Source: Phytohalomonas tamaricis
GTDB lineage: Bacteria; Pseudomonadota; Gammaproteobacteria; Pseudomonadales; Halomonadaceae
Direction of reading: 5' to 3'
Length of the DNA: 64,000 nt
NCBI RefSeq assembly: GCF_003012345.1
Contig: NZ_PVRV01000019.1
Location: 310,001 to 374,000, forward strand
The first letter of the stretch is position 1, and each line of letters opens with the position of its first letter. Position numbers and translations under genes: made by a program. The notes beneath the pieces are model-generated. The model saw only the letters and a list, made by a program, of their open reading frames with translations, searched no databases and was not told the DNA's origin. Positions 27,192-36,518 of the stretch are shown piece by piece.

Positions 27192-27583
27192 GAACAGAAC
27201 ACTCCGGCGATATTTCATGAATAAACGGGGAATAGCGCCATGATACGCAAGCCCGCACCGGGCTGTCAGGCCTCATCATCAATAGTAGCCTGTGGGTAGT
27301 GACAGCAAGCCTGGCTTTGCACCCTGTACTGCATCTCAACGCTATTAAAGCGTCTCTGCGGTTCGGCCGTTATCACAGCCACATATCTGGCCACAGGTCT
27401 GCCACGCGGGCATCTGTTACGCTTATCAATGGCCCCATGAATCATAGGCCTTACACGTGCGTATGGTGGTTTACTCTGGTGCCATTCGCCCGCGCAAACA
27501 TCATATTGCAAAGCAGATGCATGACGTTACGGTTCGACATAAACTGAGATCACGCCCGCTACTGCTGAAAGGAGGAAGTCGCT
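27192..27583. other. Intergenic region between polA and the DUF2782 gene
   Basis: This 392-bp divergent gap holds the promoters of polA and of the DUF2782-thrB side. A short AGCCCG/CGGGCT hairpin lies at about 27249-27263. I see no credible gene in it: short frames on both strands lack ribosome sites. No Spot 42 or ErsA-like RNA was recognised here or on the other side of polA. Confidence 0.5.
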
Positions 27584-27877
27584 ATGAAACGTGCGCTTTT
27601 TATCTTATCGCTTGTACTGCTTGCACCGCTTGGCAGTCACCATGCCATGGCCGAGAGCGATCAACAGGCTGCCGAACCGGATATCACCGTACGTCAGGAA
27701 GATGACCGGATGATCCGTGAATATCGTGTCAACGGTGAGCTTTATGCCATTGAAGTCGTGCCCAAGGTAGGCAAGCCCTATTACCTGGTCGATAGCGATG
27801 GGGACGGCAACTTCGAGCGCTCCAATATCGAAGGGCAACGTATCAAGGTGCCTCAATGGGTGCTGTTTAAATGGTGA
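27584..27877 (+). CDS. DUF2782 periplasmic protein
   Basis: A 97-residue exported protein with a clear signal peptide (KRALFILSLVLLAPLGSHHAMA). The mature part contains the family core IREYRVNGELYAIEVVPKVGKPYYLVDSDGDGNF. Function is unknown. An AAAGGAGG ribosome site precedes the ATG. It sits between polA and thrB, the same place as in Pseudomonas, and is probably co-transcribed with thrB across a 135-bp gap. Confidence 0.9.
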   Translation: MKRALFILSLVLLAPLGSHHAMAESDQQAAEPDITVRQEDDRMIREYRVNGELYAIEVVPKVGKPYYLVDSDGDGNFERSNIEGQRIKVPQWVLFKW

Positions 27878-28012
27878 TGCCGGTTAAACGGTGATATTTG
27901 GTTTTTGCCTCCAAACATTCAGTTTGAGTGCAAGCAGGCGACTATCAGATGATAAACTCTCGCCGGCGTGCGCCGTGAGTACGGCGGCTTAAATTTATGC
28001 GGCGGGAGTGTT

Positions 28013-28963
28013 ATGGCGGTTTTTACCCCTTTAAGCGACGAACAAGTCGCGTCCTTTTTACAACGTTTCGATGCCGGACAACTCGTTGAGCTTGCAGAGG
28101 TATCCAGCGGTACCGAGAATTCAACGTTTTTTGTCACGACCGATCGGCACGCGCTGGTCCTGACCCTGTTTGAGCAGGGCGAGCAGGAGGAGCTGCCGTT
28201 TTTCGTCGAACTGCTCGACTATCTGAGCGCTCGCGACCTGCCGGTGCCGGGACCGCTTCATGATCATGGCGGCGTCGCGTTGCAACGTCTGGCCGACCGC
28301 CCCGCCCTGCTTTTCCCACGCCTACCCGGCAGTCACCCCGACCAGCCGAGCCTGGCGCAGTGCAGTGCGATTGGCGCCGCCCTCGGCCGACTGCACCATG
28401 CCTCGCAGACATTTCCCGGCCATCGTCCCAATCCGCGTGATCTGCGCTGGATAAAAGCGCGTCATGCCCAGGTAATGGCTTACCTGTGCGATAAAGATCA
28501 AACGCTGATGCTCGATGAAGTCGATGCTTATCATGCTGAGCTCGGCCAGGATACCGGTCTGCCTCAGGGTGCCCTGCATGGCGATCTATTCCGCGACAAC
28601 ACCCTGTTTGACGGCGATGAACTCGGCGGACTGATCGATTTCTACAACGGTTGCACGGGCGATCTGATCTTCGATCTGGCGATCGTGATCAATGACTGGT
28701 GCAGCCATGCCGACGGCAGCCTCGACCAGCCGCGCTATGATGCGATCATCACCCACTACGCCGCTGAGCGCCCATTCAATGCCCGTGAGCGCGAGCTATG
28801 GCCGATGATGGTACGCATGACGGCGCTGCGTTACTGGCTGTCACGCCTGCTGGTGGTCTATGTCGACCCGCCCGCCCATGCGCTGACACCGAAGGATCCC
28901 CATCAGTATCGCGACATCCTGCGTGCGCGTATTGCCAATGGTGTACCGGCACTTCCCGCATGA
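28013..28963 (+). CDS. thrB: Homoserine kinase, aminoglycoside-phosphotransferase fold
   Basis: A 316-residue kinase that phosphorylates homoserine for threonine synthesis. It belongs to the APH-fold type of pseudomonads, unrelated to the GHMP-fold ThrB of E. coli. The start MAVFTPLSDEQVASFLQRFD is typical; ENSTFFVTT marks the nucleotide lobe, and the catalytic HGDLFRDNTLF and the metal site GLIDFYNGC lie near 190-220. The ATG at 28013 has GGGAG upstream. Confidence 0.95.
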   Translation: MAVFTPLSDEQVASFLQRFDAGQLVELAEVSSGTENSTFFVTTDRHALVLTLFEQGEQEELPFFVELLDYLSARDLPVPGPLHDHGGVALQRLADRPALLFPRLPGSHPDQPSLAQCSAIGAALGRLHHASQTFPGHRPNPRDLRWIKARHAQVMAYLCDKDQTLMLDEVDAYHAELGQDTGLPQGALHGDLFRDNTLFDGDELGGLIDFYNGCTGDLIFDLAIVINDWCSHADGSLDQPRYDAIITHYAAERPFNARERELWPMMVRMTALRYWLSRLLVVYVDPPAHALTPKDPHQYRDILRARIANGVPALPA

Positions 28964-29152
28964 GAAAGAAAAAGACGCACGCGAAAGGAGCACACAGGAT
29001 CAAGGAGAGCTAGCGCTATTATGAAGAGCTAAAGTGGCTTTATTATTTTCTTCCCCGGCTAGCGGATGGTCCAAGTTATCTACTTGCTTAATTATCCCTT
29101 AAGTATTTAGTTACTACACTAAGCAATCTCTTAAATTTCACGGTAGCTAGTG

Positions 29153-29950
29153 ATGTCCTATCGCCCTGAATTTTCCGTCCTGATTCCCGCCAAGGACGAG
29201 GCCGGCAACCTGCCACGCCTGCTCCACGAAATCGAGCAGGCCTGCCGCGACATCGACTACGAAGTCATCGTTATCGACGATGGGTCCAGTGATGCAACCT
29301 GGAGAGTATTAAGTGAGTGTGCAGCACGTGATGCCCGCTTGCGCCCGTTTCGTCATGAGCGCAGTGCAGGGCAGAGCACCTCAGTATGGCAAGCTGCATA
29401 TCAGGCGCATGGAGAATGGCTGGGCACGCTCGACGGTGACGGTCAGAATGACCCCGCCGATCTACCGGCCATGCTGGAGCGCGCCCGCCAGGGTGACGTC
29501 GCCATGGTGGCGGGCCAGCGCGTGCAGCGCAATGACGACTGGATCAAGCGAGTCTCGTCGCGCGTTGCCAACGGCGTACGCGCCTGGATGCTCAAGGACG
29601 CCACTCCCGATACCGGCTGCGGGATCAAAGTCATGCGTCGTGACGTCTTCCTCAGGCTGCCTTACTTCAACCATATGCACCGCTTTCTGCCCGCGCTGGT
29701 CCGCGCCCAAGGTGAAGGCTGTATCTCCTGGCCGGTCGGTCACCGCGCGCGTCAGGCTGGCGTATCGAAATATGCCACTTGGGACCGTCTCAAGGTTGGC
29801 GTTGTCGACCTGTTCGGCGTTGCCTGGCTGCAGCGCCGCAGCCGTCTACCCGCACCGTTGCTCACCCCGCAGAACAGTACGCCCAGTCAAGAGATGGAGT
29901 CCTCGCCGCAGCACACTACCACCCCGCATGTCATGGAGCACAAGGCATGA
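29153..29950 (+). CDS. GT2 glycosyltransferase, polyprenyl-phosphate glycosyltransferase type
   Basis: A 265-residue cytoplasmic-face enzyme of the DPM1/ArnC group, which loads a sugar from a nucleotide donor onto undecaprenyl phosphate. It has the GT-A start FSVLIPAKDEAGNLPRLL, the donor site VIVIDDGSSD and the metal-site GTLDGDGQNDP near residue 90. No C-terminal membrane helices are present, unlike ArnC. A GTG three bases earlier is also possible. It opens a four-gene operon with LAB_N, ArnT-like and epimerase genes, each overlapping or close to the next. With the epimerase present, UDP-galacturonate is a candidate donor (inference). Confidence 0.88.
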   Translation: MSYRPEFSVLIPAKDEAGNLPRLLHEIEQACRDIDYEVIVIDDGSSDATWRVLSECAARDARLRPFRHERSAGQSTSVWQAAYQAHGEWLGTLDGDGQNDPADLPAMLERARQGDVAMVAGQRVQRNDDWIKRVSSRVANGVRAWMLKDATPDTGCGIKVMRRDVFLRLPYFNHMHRFLPALVRAQGEGCISWPVGHRARQAGVSKYATWDRLKVGVVDLFGVAWLQRRSRLPAPLLTPQNSTPSQEMESSPQHTTTPHVMEHKA

Positions 29951-30219
29951 CGGCAGAAACGCTGTGGGTAATGATCGGTTTTTTGGGTCAGGCGTTATTT
30001 TCAGCACGCTTCATTATCCAATGGCTGGCCAGCGAACGCGCCAAGCGCAGCATCATGCCCACTTTGTTCTGGTACTTCAGCCTGGGCGGCGGACTCACCC
30101 TGCTGGCCTATGCGATCTACCGTCGAGATCCTGTCTTTATCGTTGGTCAGGCTTCGGGCCTGTTCATCTATCTGCGCAATCTCGCGCTGATTCGGCGTGA
30201 GCAGCGCACCAGCGCCTGA
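29947..30219 (+). CDS. LAB_N-domain small membrane protein
   Basis: A 90-residue protein with three hydrophobic helices and the motif GQALFSARFIIQWLASERAKRSIMPTLFWYFSLGGG, which defines the lipid-A-disaccharide-synthase N-terminal (LAB_N) family. Stand-alone LAB_N proteins usually lie next to polyprenyl-phosphate glycosyltransferases. The start overlaps the GT2 stop (ATGA), so translation is coupled. Its job is not proven; a role in moving or presenting the lipid-linked sugar is inference. Confidence 0.88.
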   Translation: MTAETLWVMIGFLGQALFSARFIIQWLASERAKRSIMPTLFWYFSLGGGLTLLAYAIYRRDPVFIVGQASGLFIYLRNLALIRREQRTSA

Positions 30220-30265
30220 CCCGAACGCCTCCCGCTGCTCTTATCGTCACAGGATATTACTCGCC

Positions 30266-32023
30266 ATGCCCCGTGCCGGATCCCCTACCTTGCCCTTTAC
30301 ACACTGGTTCGCTCGCCACCCGTTGCCCTGGGTGCTACTGCTGGGACTGATTATATTCAGCATCGGCATTGGCTGGCGTGCGCCGTGGCCCGCCGATGAG
30401 CCTCGCTTCGCGCTGATCGCTCAGGAGATGCTCGATACCGGCCAATGGCTGATTCCGCACCGCGCGGGTGAACTCTACCCTGACAAACCGCCCATCTTCA
30501 TGTGGGCAATCGCGCTGGGGCTATGGCTGACCGGTAGCCTCAAGGTCGCTTTTTTGTTGCCGTCGCTACTTGGCGGACTGGGCGCGCTGGCAATGGTTAC
30601 GGATCTTGCCAAGCGCATGTATGGGCCGCGCATCGCCGGCCTGACCGGTCTGGGGCTGCTGTTGACGGTGCAGTTCACGCTGCAGGCCAAGACCGCTCAA
30701 ATCGACATGCTGGTAACCTTCTTCATCACCCTCGGCCTCTATGGCGCCCTCCGGCACGCCCTGTTAGGACCGGCACGCGGCTGGTGGTACGTGGCGTGCG
30801 TGGCGATGGGGCTTGGCATTATCACCAAAGGCGTCGGCTTCCTGCCGCTGCTGCTGCTGCCTGCCTGGTTTCTGCCCCGCCTTGTCAAGCGCATCGCCCG
30901 TCCAGGGCACTGGCAGGTCTGCCCGCTGGCCTGGCGTGACCTTGGCGGCGGGCTAGCCACATTGGTCGCCACCATCGCGCTATGGGGGCTGCCGATGATT
31001 GTGTATACCGCGCTGAGCCATGACCCAAGCTTCGATGCCTATCGCAACAATATCCTGTTCAAGCAGACCGGCCAGCGCTACACCGACTCCTGGCATCACC
31101 TCGAGCCGTTCTACTATTACATCCTTGAAGTGCTTCCCTGGGCCTGGCTGCCGCTGAGCCTTGCGCTACCGTGGGCGGTGCCTAACTGGTGGCGGCGCAT
31201 CAAACGCAGCGACCCGCGCCTGGTGATGCCGCTGTCATTTGTGGTGTTGATGGTGGTGTTCTTCTCGTTCAGCCCGGGCAAACGCGGCGTTTATATGCTG
31301 CCGGGTACGGCGATGTTTGTGCTTGCCATGGCGCCCCTGCTGCCGGGGCTACTCAAGCGGGTATGGTTCAACCGGCTCGCCTGGGGATTGGCCGTCCTGC
31401 TCGGCGCCCTGCTCGCTATTGCCGGCGTGCTTGGCGCTTTCGGTCTGCCGGCACTGGCGCGGCTGGCCGAAGAACACGGTTTTGCGCCTTGGGCATGGTG
31501 GCTGACGATAGGCGTGCTGACCGCAGCCATGGCGTATTGGCTGCCGCCGCGCCGAGGCCTGTGGATGCTAGGCACCTGGCTTACGATGTTCTGGCTACTG
31601 TGGTCAAGCTGGGGCTATGCATTGATGGATGACTCGCGCTCGATGCGGGCATTGATGACCGATATCCATGCTCAAACCGGCGACGCACCACTGGCGCTGC
31701 CCAACTTCAGCGAAGCAATGGTGCTGCAGGCCCGCCAGCCAGTGGTGCACTTTGGTGATGACACGCCGGCTGAGGCGCAGATGAGGCGCATGTTTGCCTG
31801 GCTCATCAAGGCGCCCACTCAGCGCTGGGCGCTGCTGAGCGAAGGGCAACTCAAAAAATATCCCTGCATCACTACCGATCAGACCCATGCGTTGAGCTTC
31901 AAAGATCGCGTCAACTGGTATCTGCTACCCGGCACGGCGGCCACTCAATGTGCCGGCGATCCTGCCGCCGCGCCACTTTATCGCGCCCCGACTACTTGGC
32001 AGAACGACAGGAATTTGCCATGA
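30266..32023 (+). CDS. ArnT-like (GT83) lipid-linked-sugar transferase
   Basis: A 585-residue polytopic inner-membrane enzyme of the ArnT/PMT family, which moves a sugar from undecaprenyl phosphate to lipid A or core on the periplasmic side. The first periplasmic loop has WPADEPRFALIAQEML with the conserved Asp-Glu pair and YPDKPPIFMW. About twelve hydrophobic helices follow, then a soluble C-terminal domain from about residue 460. The ATG at 30266 matches the family start. It overlaps the epimerase start by 4 bp. The transferred sugar is not known: aminoarabinose enzymes are absent in the window, uronic acid is favoured by context. Confidence 0.9.
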   Translation: MPRAGSPTLPFTHWFARHPLPWVLLLGLIIFSIGIGWRAPWPADEPRFALIAQEMLDTGQWLIPHRAGELYPDKPPIFMWAIALGLWLTGSLKVAFLLPSLLGGLGALAMVTDLAKRMYGPRIAGLTGLGLLLTVQFTLQAKTAQIDMLVTFFITLGLYGALRHALLGPARGWWYVACVAMGLGIITKGVGFLPLLLLPAWFLPRLVKRIARPGHWQVCPLAWRDLGGGLATLVATIALWGLPMIVYTALSHDPSFDAYRNNILFKQTGQRYTDSWHHLEPFYYYILEVLPWAWLPLSLALPWAVPNWWRRIKRSDPRLVMPLSFVVLMVVFFSFSPGKRGVYMLPGTAMFVLAMAPLLPGLLKRVWFNRLAWGLAVLLGALLAIAGVLGAFGLPALARLAEEHGFAPWAWWLTIGVLTAAMAYWLPPRRGLWMLGTWLTMFWLLWSSWGYALMDDSRSMRALMTDIHAQTGDAPLALPNFSEAMVLQARQPVVHFGDDTPAEAQMRRMFAWLIKAPTQRWALLSEGQLKKYPCITTDQTHALSFKDRVNWYLLPGTAATQCAGDPAAAPLYRAPTTWQNDRNLP

Positions 32024-33021
32024 AAATATTAGTGACCGGTGCTGCCGGCTTTATCGGCTTTCATCTTGTCCGTCGTCTGTTAGATGACGGCATCGAGGTG
32101 GTCGGCGTGGATAATCTCAATAGCTACTACTCCGTGGCGCTCAAGCAGGCACGTTTGGCCATGTTGCCCGAGGCGGCCTTCCGACGTATCGACGTTGCCG
32201 ATCGCGACACGCTCGAGGCGCTGTTTGTCACCGAGGGCTTCAGTCACGTCATTCATCTGGCCGCTCAGGCCGGCGTACGTCATTCCATTACACACCCTTA
32301 TGGCTATGGCACGAGCAACCTAGTGGGCTTTTTGAATATTCTGGAAGCCTGCCGCCATCATGATGTCCGGCATCTGCTCTACGCCTCATCAAGTTCAGTA
32401 TATGGCCGCAACGACACTCTGCCATTCAAGGAAAGCGATCGGGTCGACCAGCCCGCCTCACTGTATGCCGCAACCAAGCGCGCCAATGAGCTGATGGCTC
32501 AGAGCTACGCCGATCTTTACGGGCTCAAGAGTACAGGGCTGCGCTTTTTTACTGTTTATGGTCCATGGGGCCGGCCCGACATGGCACCTTGGCTATTTGC
32601 TGAGCGCATCCTGCGCGGCGAACCGATCGACATCTTCAACAACGGTGAGATGGCGCGCGATTTCACTTATATCGACGATGTGATCGAAGCCATGGTCAGA
32701 CTGGTAATGCAATGTCCTGAACAGCAGCCGCCTCATCGGATACTCAACATCGGCCGCGGCAAGCCGATGGCACTGCTCGACTTCATCACCACGCTTGAGC
32801 AAGCGCTGGGACGTGAGGCGTACAAAAACTGGTTGCCCATGCAACAGGGCGACGTCGAGCGCACCTGGGCAGACACTTCAGCACTTGAAGCAGTGACAGG
32901 ATTTGTGCCCAAGGTGTCGTTAGCTGAAGGTGTCACGCAATTTGCCAATTGGTTCAAGGCAAAAGGATACGCGGATACACCCCGCCCCACCTGGCAACAT
33001 TCAGCGCAGCTGACACGCTGA
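32020..33021 (+). CDS. NAD-dependent sugar epimerase, UDP-glucuronate 4-epimerase-like
   Basis: A 333-residue short-chain dehydrogenase/reductase. The NAD site GAAGFIGFHL is at about 8-17, the catalytic serine lies in YASSSSVYG and the YxxxK pair in YAATK near 150. The segment RFFTVYGPWGRPDMAPWLFAE is characteristic of UDP-glucuronate 4-epimerases, which make UDP-galacturonate. It is translationally coupled (ATGA) to the ArnT-like gene. This supports a pathway in which galacturonate is made, loaded on a lipid carrier and put on the outer leaflet; other hexose epimerases remain possible. Confidence 0.88.
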   Translation: MKILVTGAAGFIGFHLVRRLLDDGIEVVGVDNLNSYYSVALKQARLAMLPEAAFRRIDVADRDTLEALFVTEGFSHVIHLAAQAGVRHSITHPYGYGTSNLVGFLNILEACRHHDVRHLLYASSSSVYGRNDTLPFKESDRVDQPASLYAATKRANELMAQSYADLYGLKSTGLRFFTVYGPWGRPDMAPWLFAERILRGEPIDIFNNGEMARDFTYIDDVIEAMVRLVMQCPEQQPPHRILNIGRGKPMALLDFITTLEQALGREAYKNWLPMQQGDVERTWADTSALEAVTGFVPKVSLAEGVTQFANWFKAKGYADTPRPTWQHSAQLTR

Positions 33022-33164
33022 GATGCCCGCAAGGCTAAAAAAAAGCATGCGATGAAAAAATACGGTGTTCTCTTATAAAAAGAGACGGAATTTGTGGGAA
33101 ATTAATCAAACTTTAATTTTGTGCTTGCATAGTAAGCTGATCCACTGGCGATGAGGATCACGTT

Positions 33165-33782
33165 ATGTCACTCAGCCTTACCCGTTTTCTCCCTGCTTCC
33201 CGTATCCTGGCTCGCCACCGGGACACTCTGTCTCTGCTGTTGGCCTGGTGCCTTGCCCTGGCGTTCTGGCAGCCCTTCGAGGCACTTGAAGACGTACTGT
33301 CATTGACCGCGCTGCAGCACTGGGCCGTGTTTGAGCCGCTTGAGCATCAAAGCACCTTCGTCGCTATCGGCTTCCCGCTCTCGATAGCTGTCGGCGCAGC
33401 TCACTTCTATCGCATCGCGCGCCGCATGGGCTACATGAGTCGCTATGCTCAGCGTGCGGCACGGATATGGACACTGCTGCTGGCATTGACGCTGACCGGC
33501 AATATCGATGTTTTTGATACGCTGCTGATCGCCTGTGTATTAGGTGCCATCGCCCCGCTGGTGCGTGGCGCCGTCACGCCACGCAAGGCCATCAAGAGTG
33601 GACTGTGGCTGACGCCCGCACTCTGGCTGTTCGGTCCGGGAGCCCTGATGATGATGCTTACGGTGGTACTCGCCGCACCGCTGTGGCGGGCCACTCACTT
33701 TGGCGCTACCGGCCGGCGGCGTATCTTCACCGCCTGCACGCTTGCCTTCGGCAGCTTCGCGCTGATGAGTCAGTTTCTGTAA
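33165..33782 (+). CDS. Hypothetical membrane protein, 205 aa
   Basis: Not recognised. Five hydrophobic segments can be seen (about 22-40, 62-80, 98-115, 117-133 and 145-170), connected by short basic loops, with no enzymatic motif. A GAGG site precedes the ATG and a strong hairpin follows the stop, so it is a single-gene unit. The upstream 140 bp is very AT-rich. It lies between the envelope operon and speA. Confidence 0.7.
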   Translation: MSLSLTRFLPASRILARHRDTLSLLLAWCLALAFWQPFEALEDVLSLTALQHWAVFEPLEHQSTFVAIGFPLSIAVGAAHFYRIARRMGYMSRYAQRAARIWTLLLALTLTGNIDVFDTLLIACVLGAIAPLVRGAVTPRKAIKSGLWLTPALWLFGPGALMMMLTVVLAAPLWRATHFGATGRRRIFTACTLAFGSFALMSQFL

Positions 33783-33802
33783 GCTATCGTCTATACTAGA
33801 AG

Positions 33803-33832
33803 CCGCCTCGAATGGTTAACCATTCGGGGCGG
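33803..33832 (+). terminator. Hairpin terminator after the 33165 gene
   Basis: A 13-bp stem (CCGCCTCGAATGG / CCATTCGGGGCGG, one G-T pair) closed by TTAA and followed by a TCTGCTTTT tail, 21 bp after the stop. Confidence 0.75.
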
Positions 33833-33942
33833 TCTGCTTTTGGGCAGATTTATCTTGCTAGTCATGCGGTTGTTGCAACGCCATACTTGCGCTTTGCCTT
33901 CAGTTGGTTTCAATTTCAGTCGTTTTCAGTTCGGAGCGCGCC

Positions 33943-35871
33943 ATGTCGTCCACTTATTCTGATGCCCGTTCTCTTGTCGAGGCACGTCGCACCTACAATA
34001 TCGATCAGTGGGGTAGCGGCTATTTCGATGTTGATGACAACGGTCACGCCGTGGTTCGTCCGCACGGTGAGGCAGGCAGTCCTGCGCTTCCGCTCTCGGG
34101 GCTGGTCAAGGCACTGCGTCAAGCCGGCTTGCGTCTACCGGTATTGGTCCGCTTTACCGACATCCTGCATGATCGCGTCGAGCAGCTTTGCGCTGCGTTC
34201 GACACTGCCATTGCCGATGTGGATTACCGTGCCAGCTATACCGCCGTTTACCCTATCAAGGTCAACCAGCAGCGCCGCGTAGTCGAGGAACTGCTCGCCA
34301 CGCCGGAGCGCGGTCGCGGCCGTGTCGGCCTGGAAGCGGGCAGCAAGCCGGAGCTGCTCGAAGTGCTGGCGTTATCATCAGAGGCGTCATCGCTGATCGT
34401 CTGCAACGGTTACAAGGATCGTGAATACGTTCGCCTGGCGCTGATGGGCGAGAAGCTTGGCCATCGAGTTTATCTGGTGGTAGAGAAGAATTCCGAGCTC
34501 GAAACCATCCTTGAAGAGGCTAAAAACCTCGGCGTCTCACCGCGTATCGGCGTACGCGCCCGCCTGATGTCGATCGGCAAGGGCAAATGGCAGAATACCG
34601 GAGGTGAGAAGTCCAAGTTTGGCCTGACGGCTGGCCAGGTGCTGGGTGTGGTCGAGCGCTTGAAGCAGGCTGACATGCTTGATGCGCTGCAGCTGGTGCA
34701 TTTCCATCTCGGCTCGCAGATCGCCAACATACGTGACATTCAGCGCGGCCTGAAGGAGTGCGCTCGTTTCTACCAGAGCCTGCGTGAAGCAGGGGCACCG
34801 GTCGCCGTGGTCGATGTCGGTGGCGGTCTGGGCGTCGATTATGAAGGCACCCGCTCGCGCAGTTTCTGCTCGATCAACTATTCGATGGCGGAATATGCCA
34901 ACAATGTCGTTGCGGCCTTCCATCAGCTGTGCGAGCTGCATGACCTGCCCCACCCGCATATCGTTTCCGAGTCTGGCCGCGCCATGACCGCCCATCATGC
35001 GGTGCTGATCGCCAACGTTATTGACGAGGAGCGCCAGCAGGTTGATGAGCTGCCGGTGCGCAGCAGCGAGGAAGGCAGTGATCCGCAGCTCGATGTGCTG
35101 TGGCGTACGTTTGACTGGCTCAATGATCCCGCCGAACCCCGCCTGCTGGTCGAGTATTACCATGACCTTTTGCAGGCAATGAGCGATATTCAGGACCGCT
35201 TCGTGATGGGAGCCGCCTCACTGGATGTGCGCGCCGAATCGGAGGCCGTCTACTTCGCGGCTTGCCAGCGTCTACGCACGCGCCTCAATGCCCGCAACCG
35301 TGCCCATCGCGAGATTCTTGATGAGCTCGACGAGAAGCTCGCCGACAAGGTATTCGTCAACTTCTCACTGTTCCAGTCCGTGCCAGACGTATGGGGTATC
35401 GATCAGATATTCCCGGTCATCCCGCTAACCAACCTCAATCAGCCCCCGACACGGCGCGGCGTGATTCAGGATATCACCTGTGACTCTGACGGCCGTATCG
35501 AGCAGTATGTCGACGGCCAAGGTGTCGAGACCACGCTGCCGCTGCCGGAGTGGGACAAGGACGAAGACAAGCTGCTCGGCATGTTCCTGGTCGGCGCCTA
35601 TCAGGAAATCCTCGGCGATCTGCATAACCTGTTCGGTGATACCGATTCGATCGACGCCAGCCTCGACGAAAATGGCCAGTGGAAGCTGGGCACACCGATT
35701 TTCGGCGATACCGTCGCCAACGTGCTGCGCTACGTCAACTTTGATGTCGATAAACTGCGTGAACGCTTCAAGCGCCAGATGCTGAGGAGCGAGCTGTCTT
35801 CAAGTGACCGGGCCATGTTCCTTGAGGAACTCGAAGCGGGGCTTGAAGGGTACACCTACCTCGAACACTGA
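33943..35871 (+). CDS. speA: Biosynthetic arginine decarboxylase
   Basis: A 642-residue PLP-dependent fold-III enzyme making agmatine for putrescine synthesis. The N-terminal YNIDQWGSGYFDVDDNGH is typical, the PLP lysine lies in YPIKVNQQR near residue 105, and HFHLGSQIANI and VDVGGGLGVDYEG follow at about 265-300. The ATG at 33943 has a GGAG site. Length equals that of SpeA orthologues. It is followed by a terminator. No speB or other polyamine gene is adjacent. Confidence 0.96.
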   Translation: MSSTYSDARSLVEARRTYNIDQWGSGYFDVDDNGHAVVRPHGEAGSPALPLSGLVKALRQAGLRLPVLVRFTDILHDRVEQLCAAFDTAIADVDYRASYTAVYPIKVNQQRRVVEELLATPERGRGRVGLEAGSKPELLEVLALSSEASSLIVCNGYKDREYVRLALMGEKLGHRVYLVVEKNSELETILEEAKNLGVSPRIGVRARLMSIGKGKWQNTGGEKSKFGLTAGQVLGVVERLKQADMLDALQLVHFHLGSQIANIRDIQRGLKECARFYQSLREAGAPVAVVDVGGGLGVDYEGTRSRSFCSINYSMAEYANNVVAAFHQLCELHDLPHPHIVSESGRAMTAHHAVLIANVIDEERQQVDELPVRSSEEGSDPQLDVLWRTFDWLNDPAEPRLLVEYYHDLLQAMSDIQDRFVMGAASLDVRAESEAVYFAACQRLRTRLNARNRAHREILDELDEKLADKVFVNFSLFQSVPDVWGIDQIFPVIPLTNLNQPPTRRGVIQDITCDSDGRIEQYVDGQGVETTLPLPEWDKDEDKLLGMFLVGAYQEILGDLHNLFGDTDSIDASLDENGQWKLGTPIFGDTVANVLRYVNFDVDKLRERFKRQMLRSELSSSDRAMFLEELEAGLEGYTYLEH

Positions 35872-35901
35872 CATGCCTTCACCATAAGCCTTCATCATAA
35901 A

Positions 35902-35940
35902 TATGGCCCCGGCGCGTTTGCGTACCGGGGCCATACTTTA
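35902..35940 (+). terminator. Rho-independent terminator of speA
   Basis: TATGGCCCCGG pairs with CCGGGGCCATA; the loop itself contains a CGC/GCG mini-stem. A CTTTA tail follows, 30 bp after the stop. Confidence 0.75.
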
Positions 35941-35983
35941 TCCAACGCTCTTCTATCGCAGCCGACGTTATCAATGTCTCCGG

Positions 35984-36424
35984 TCACTCGAGCACGTCAA
36001 GACGCACCGGCACCACGCCGCGCTTGATCATGTCAAGTTGGCGCGCCGCCGCAGGAGACAAGTCGATGATTCGCCCTTTCGTGAACGGACCGCGATCATT
36101 GATGCGTACCACCACCTGACGGCCGTTGTCGCGGTTGGTAACCCGCACCCGTGTACCGAACGCCAGGGTACGGTGGGCCGCTGTCATCGCACCGGCATTG
36201 AAACGCTCACCGCTGGCCGTACGTCGGCCGTTGTACTGCTTGCCGTAGTAGGCGGCCAACCCTTCACTGCTGCTCGCCACGTTATTATTGACGCTCTGCC
36301 CCGCACATCCCGTCAGCAACAGCGCCACTACTGCCAGCGCCAACAGCCCCACACGCCGCGATGATGCGTAACATGAAGAACCCAAGCCCACTACGGCAGA
36401 TCTGATTGACGTCACCCCAGTCAT
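35984..36424 (-). CDS. RlpA-like double-psi beta-barrel lipoprotein
   Basis: A 146-residue outer-membrane lipoprotein with the lipobox LLTGC at about 37-41 and an RlpA double-psi beta-barrel (about 55-143) including [20 protein letters not shown] and the catalytic-type segment [10 protein letters not shown] near 105. RlpA proteins of pseudomonads cut glycan strands lacking peptide stems at the septum. The SPOR domain of full RlpA is missing, so this is the short stand-alone form. The long basic stretch before the hydrophobic core suggests a later start might be used. Confidence 0.88.
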   Translation of the reverse strand: MTGVTSIRSAVVGLGSSCYASSRRVGLLALAVVALLLTGCAGQSVNNNVASSSEGLAAYYGKQYNGRRTASGERFNAGAMTAAHRTLAFGTRVRVTNRDNGRQVVVRINDRGPFTKGRIIDLSPAAARQLDMIKRGVVPVRLDVLE

Positions 36425-36518
36425 GACACGCTCACCTTCTCAAGCTCGACAAGCGCTCTACCCTACCACTCATGCCCGCCGGCCGCTGGCGTGTGACATG
36501 CCTTAAGTGAGGCATCCC

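Noticed and set aside
29037-29152. Non-coding RNA in the AT-rich stretch before the GT2 operon
   Set aside because: The sequence is AT-rich and probably promoter DNA; no stable hairpin or terminator was found.
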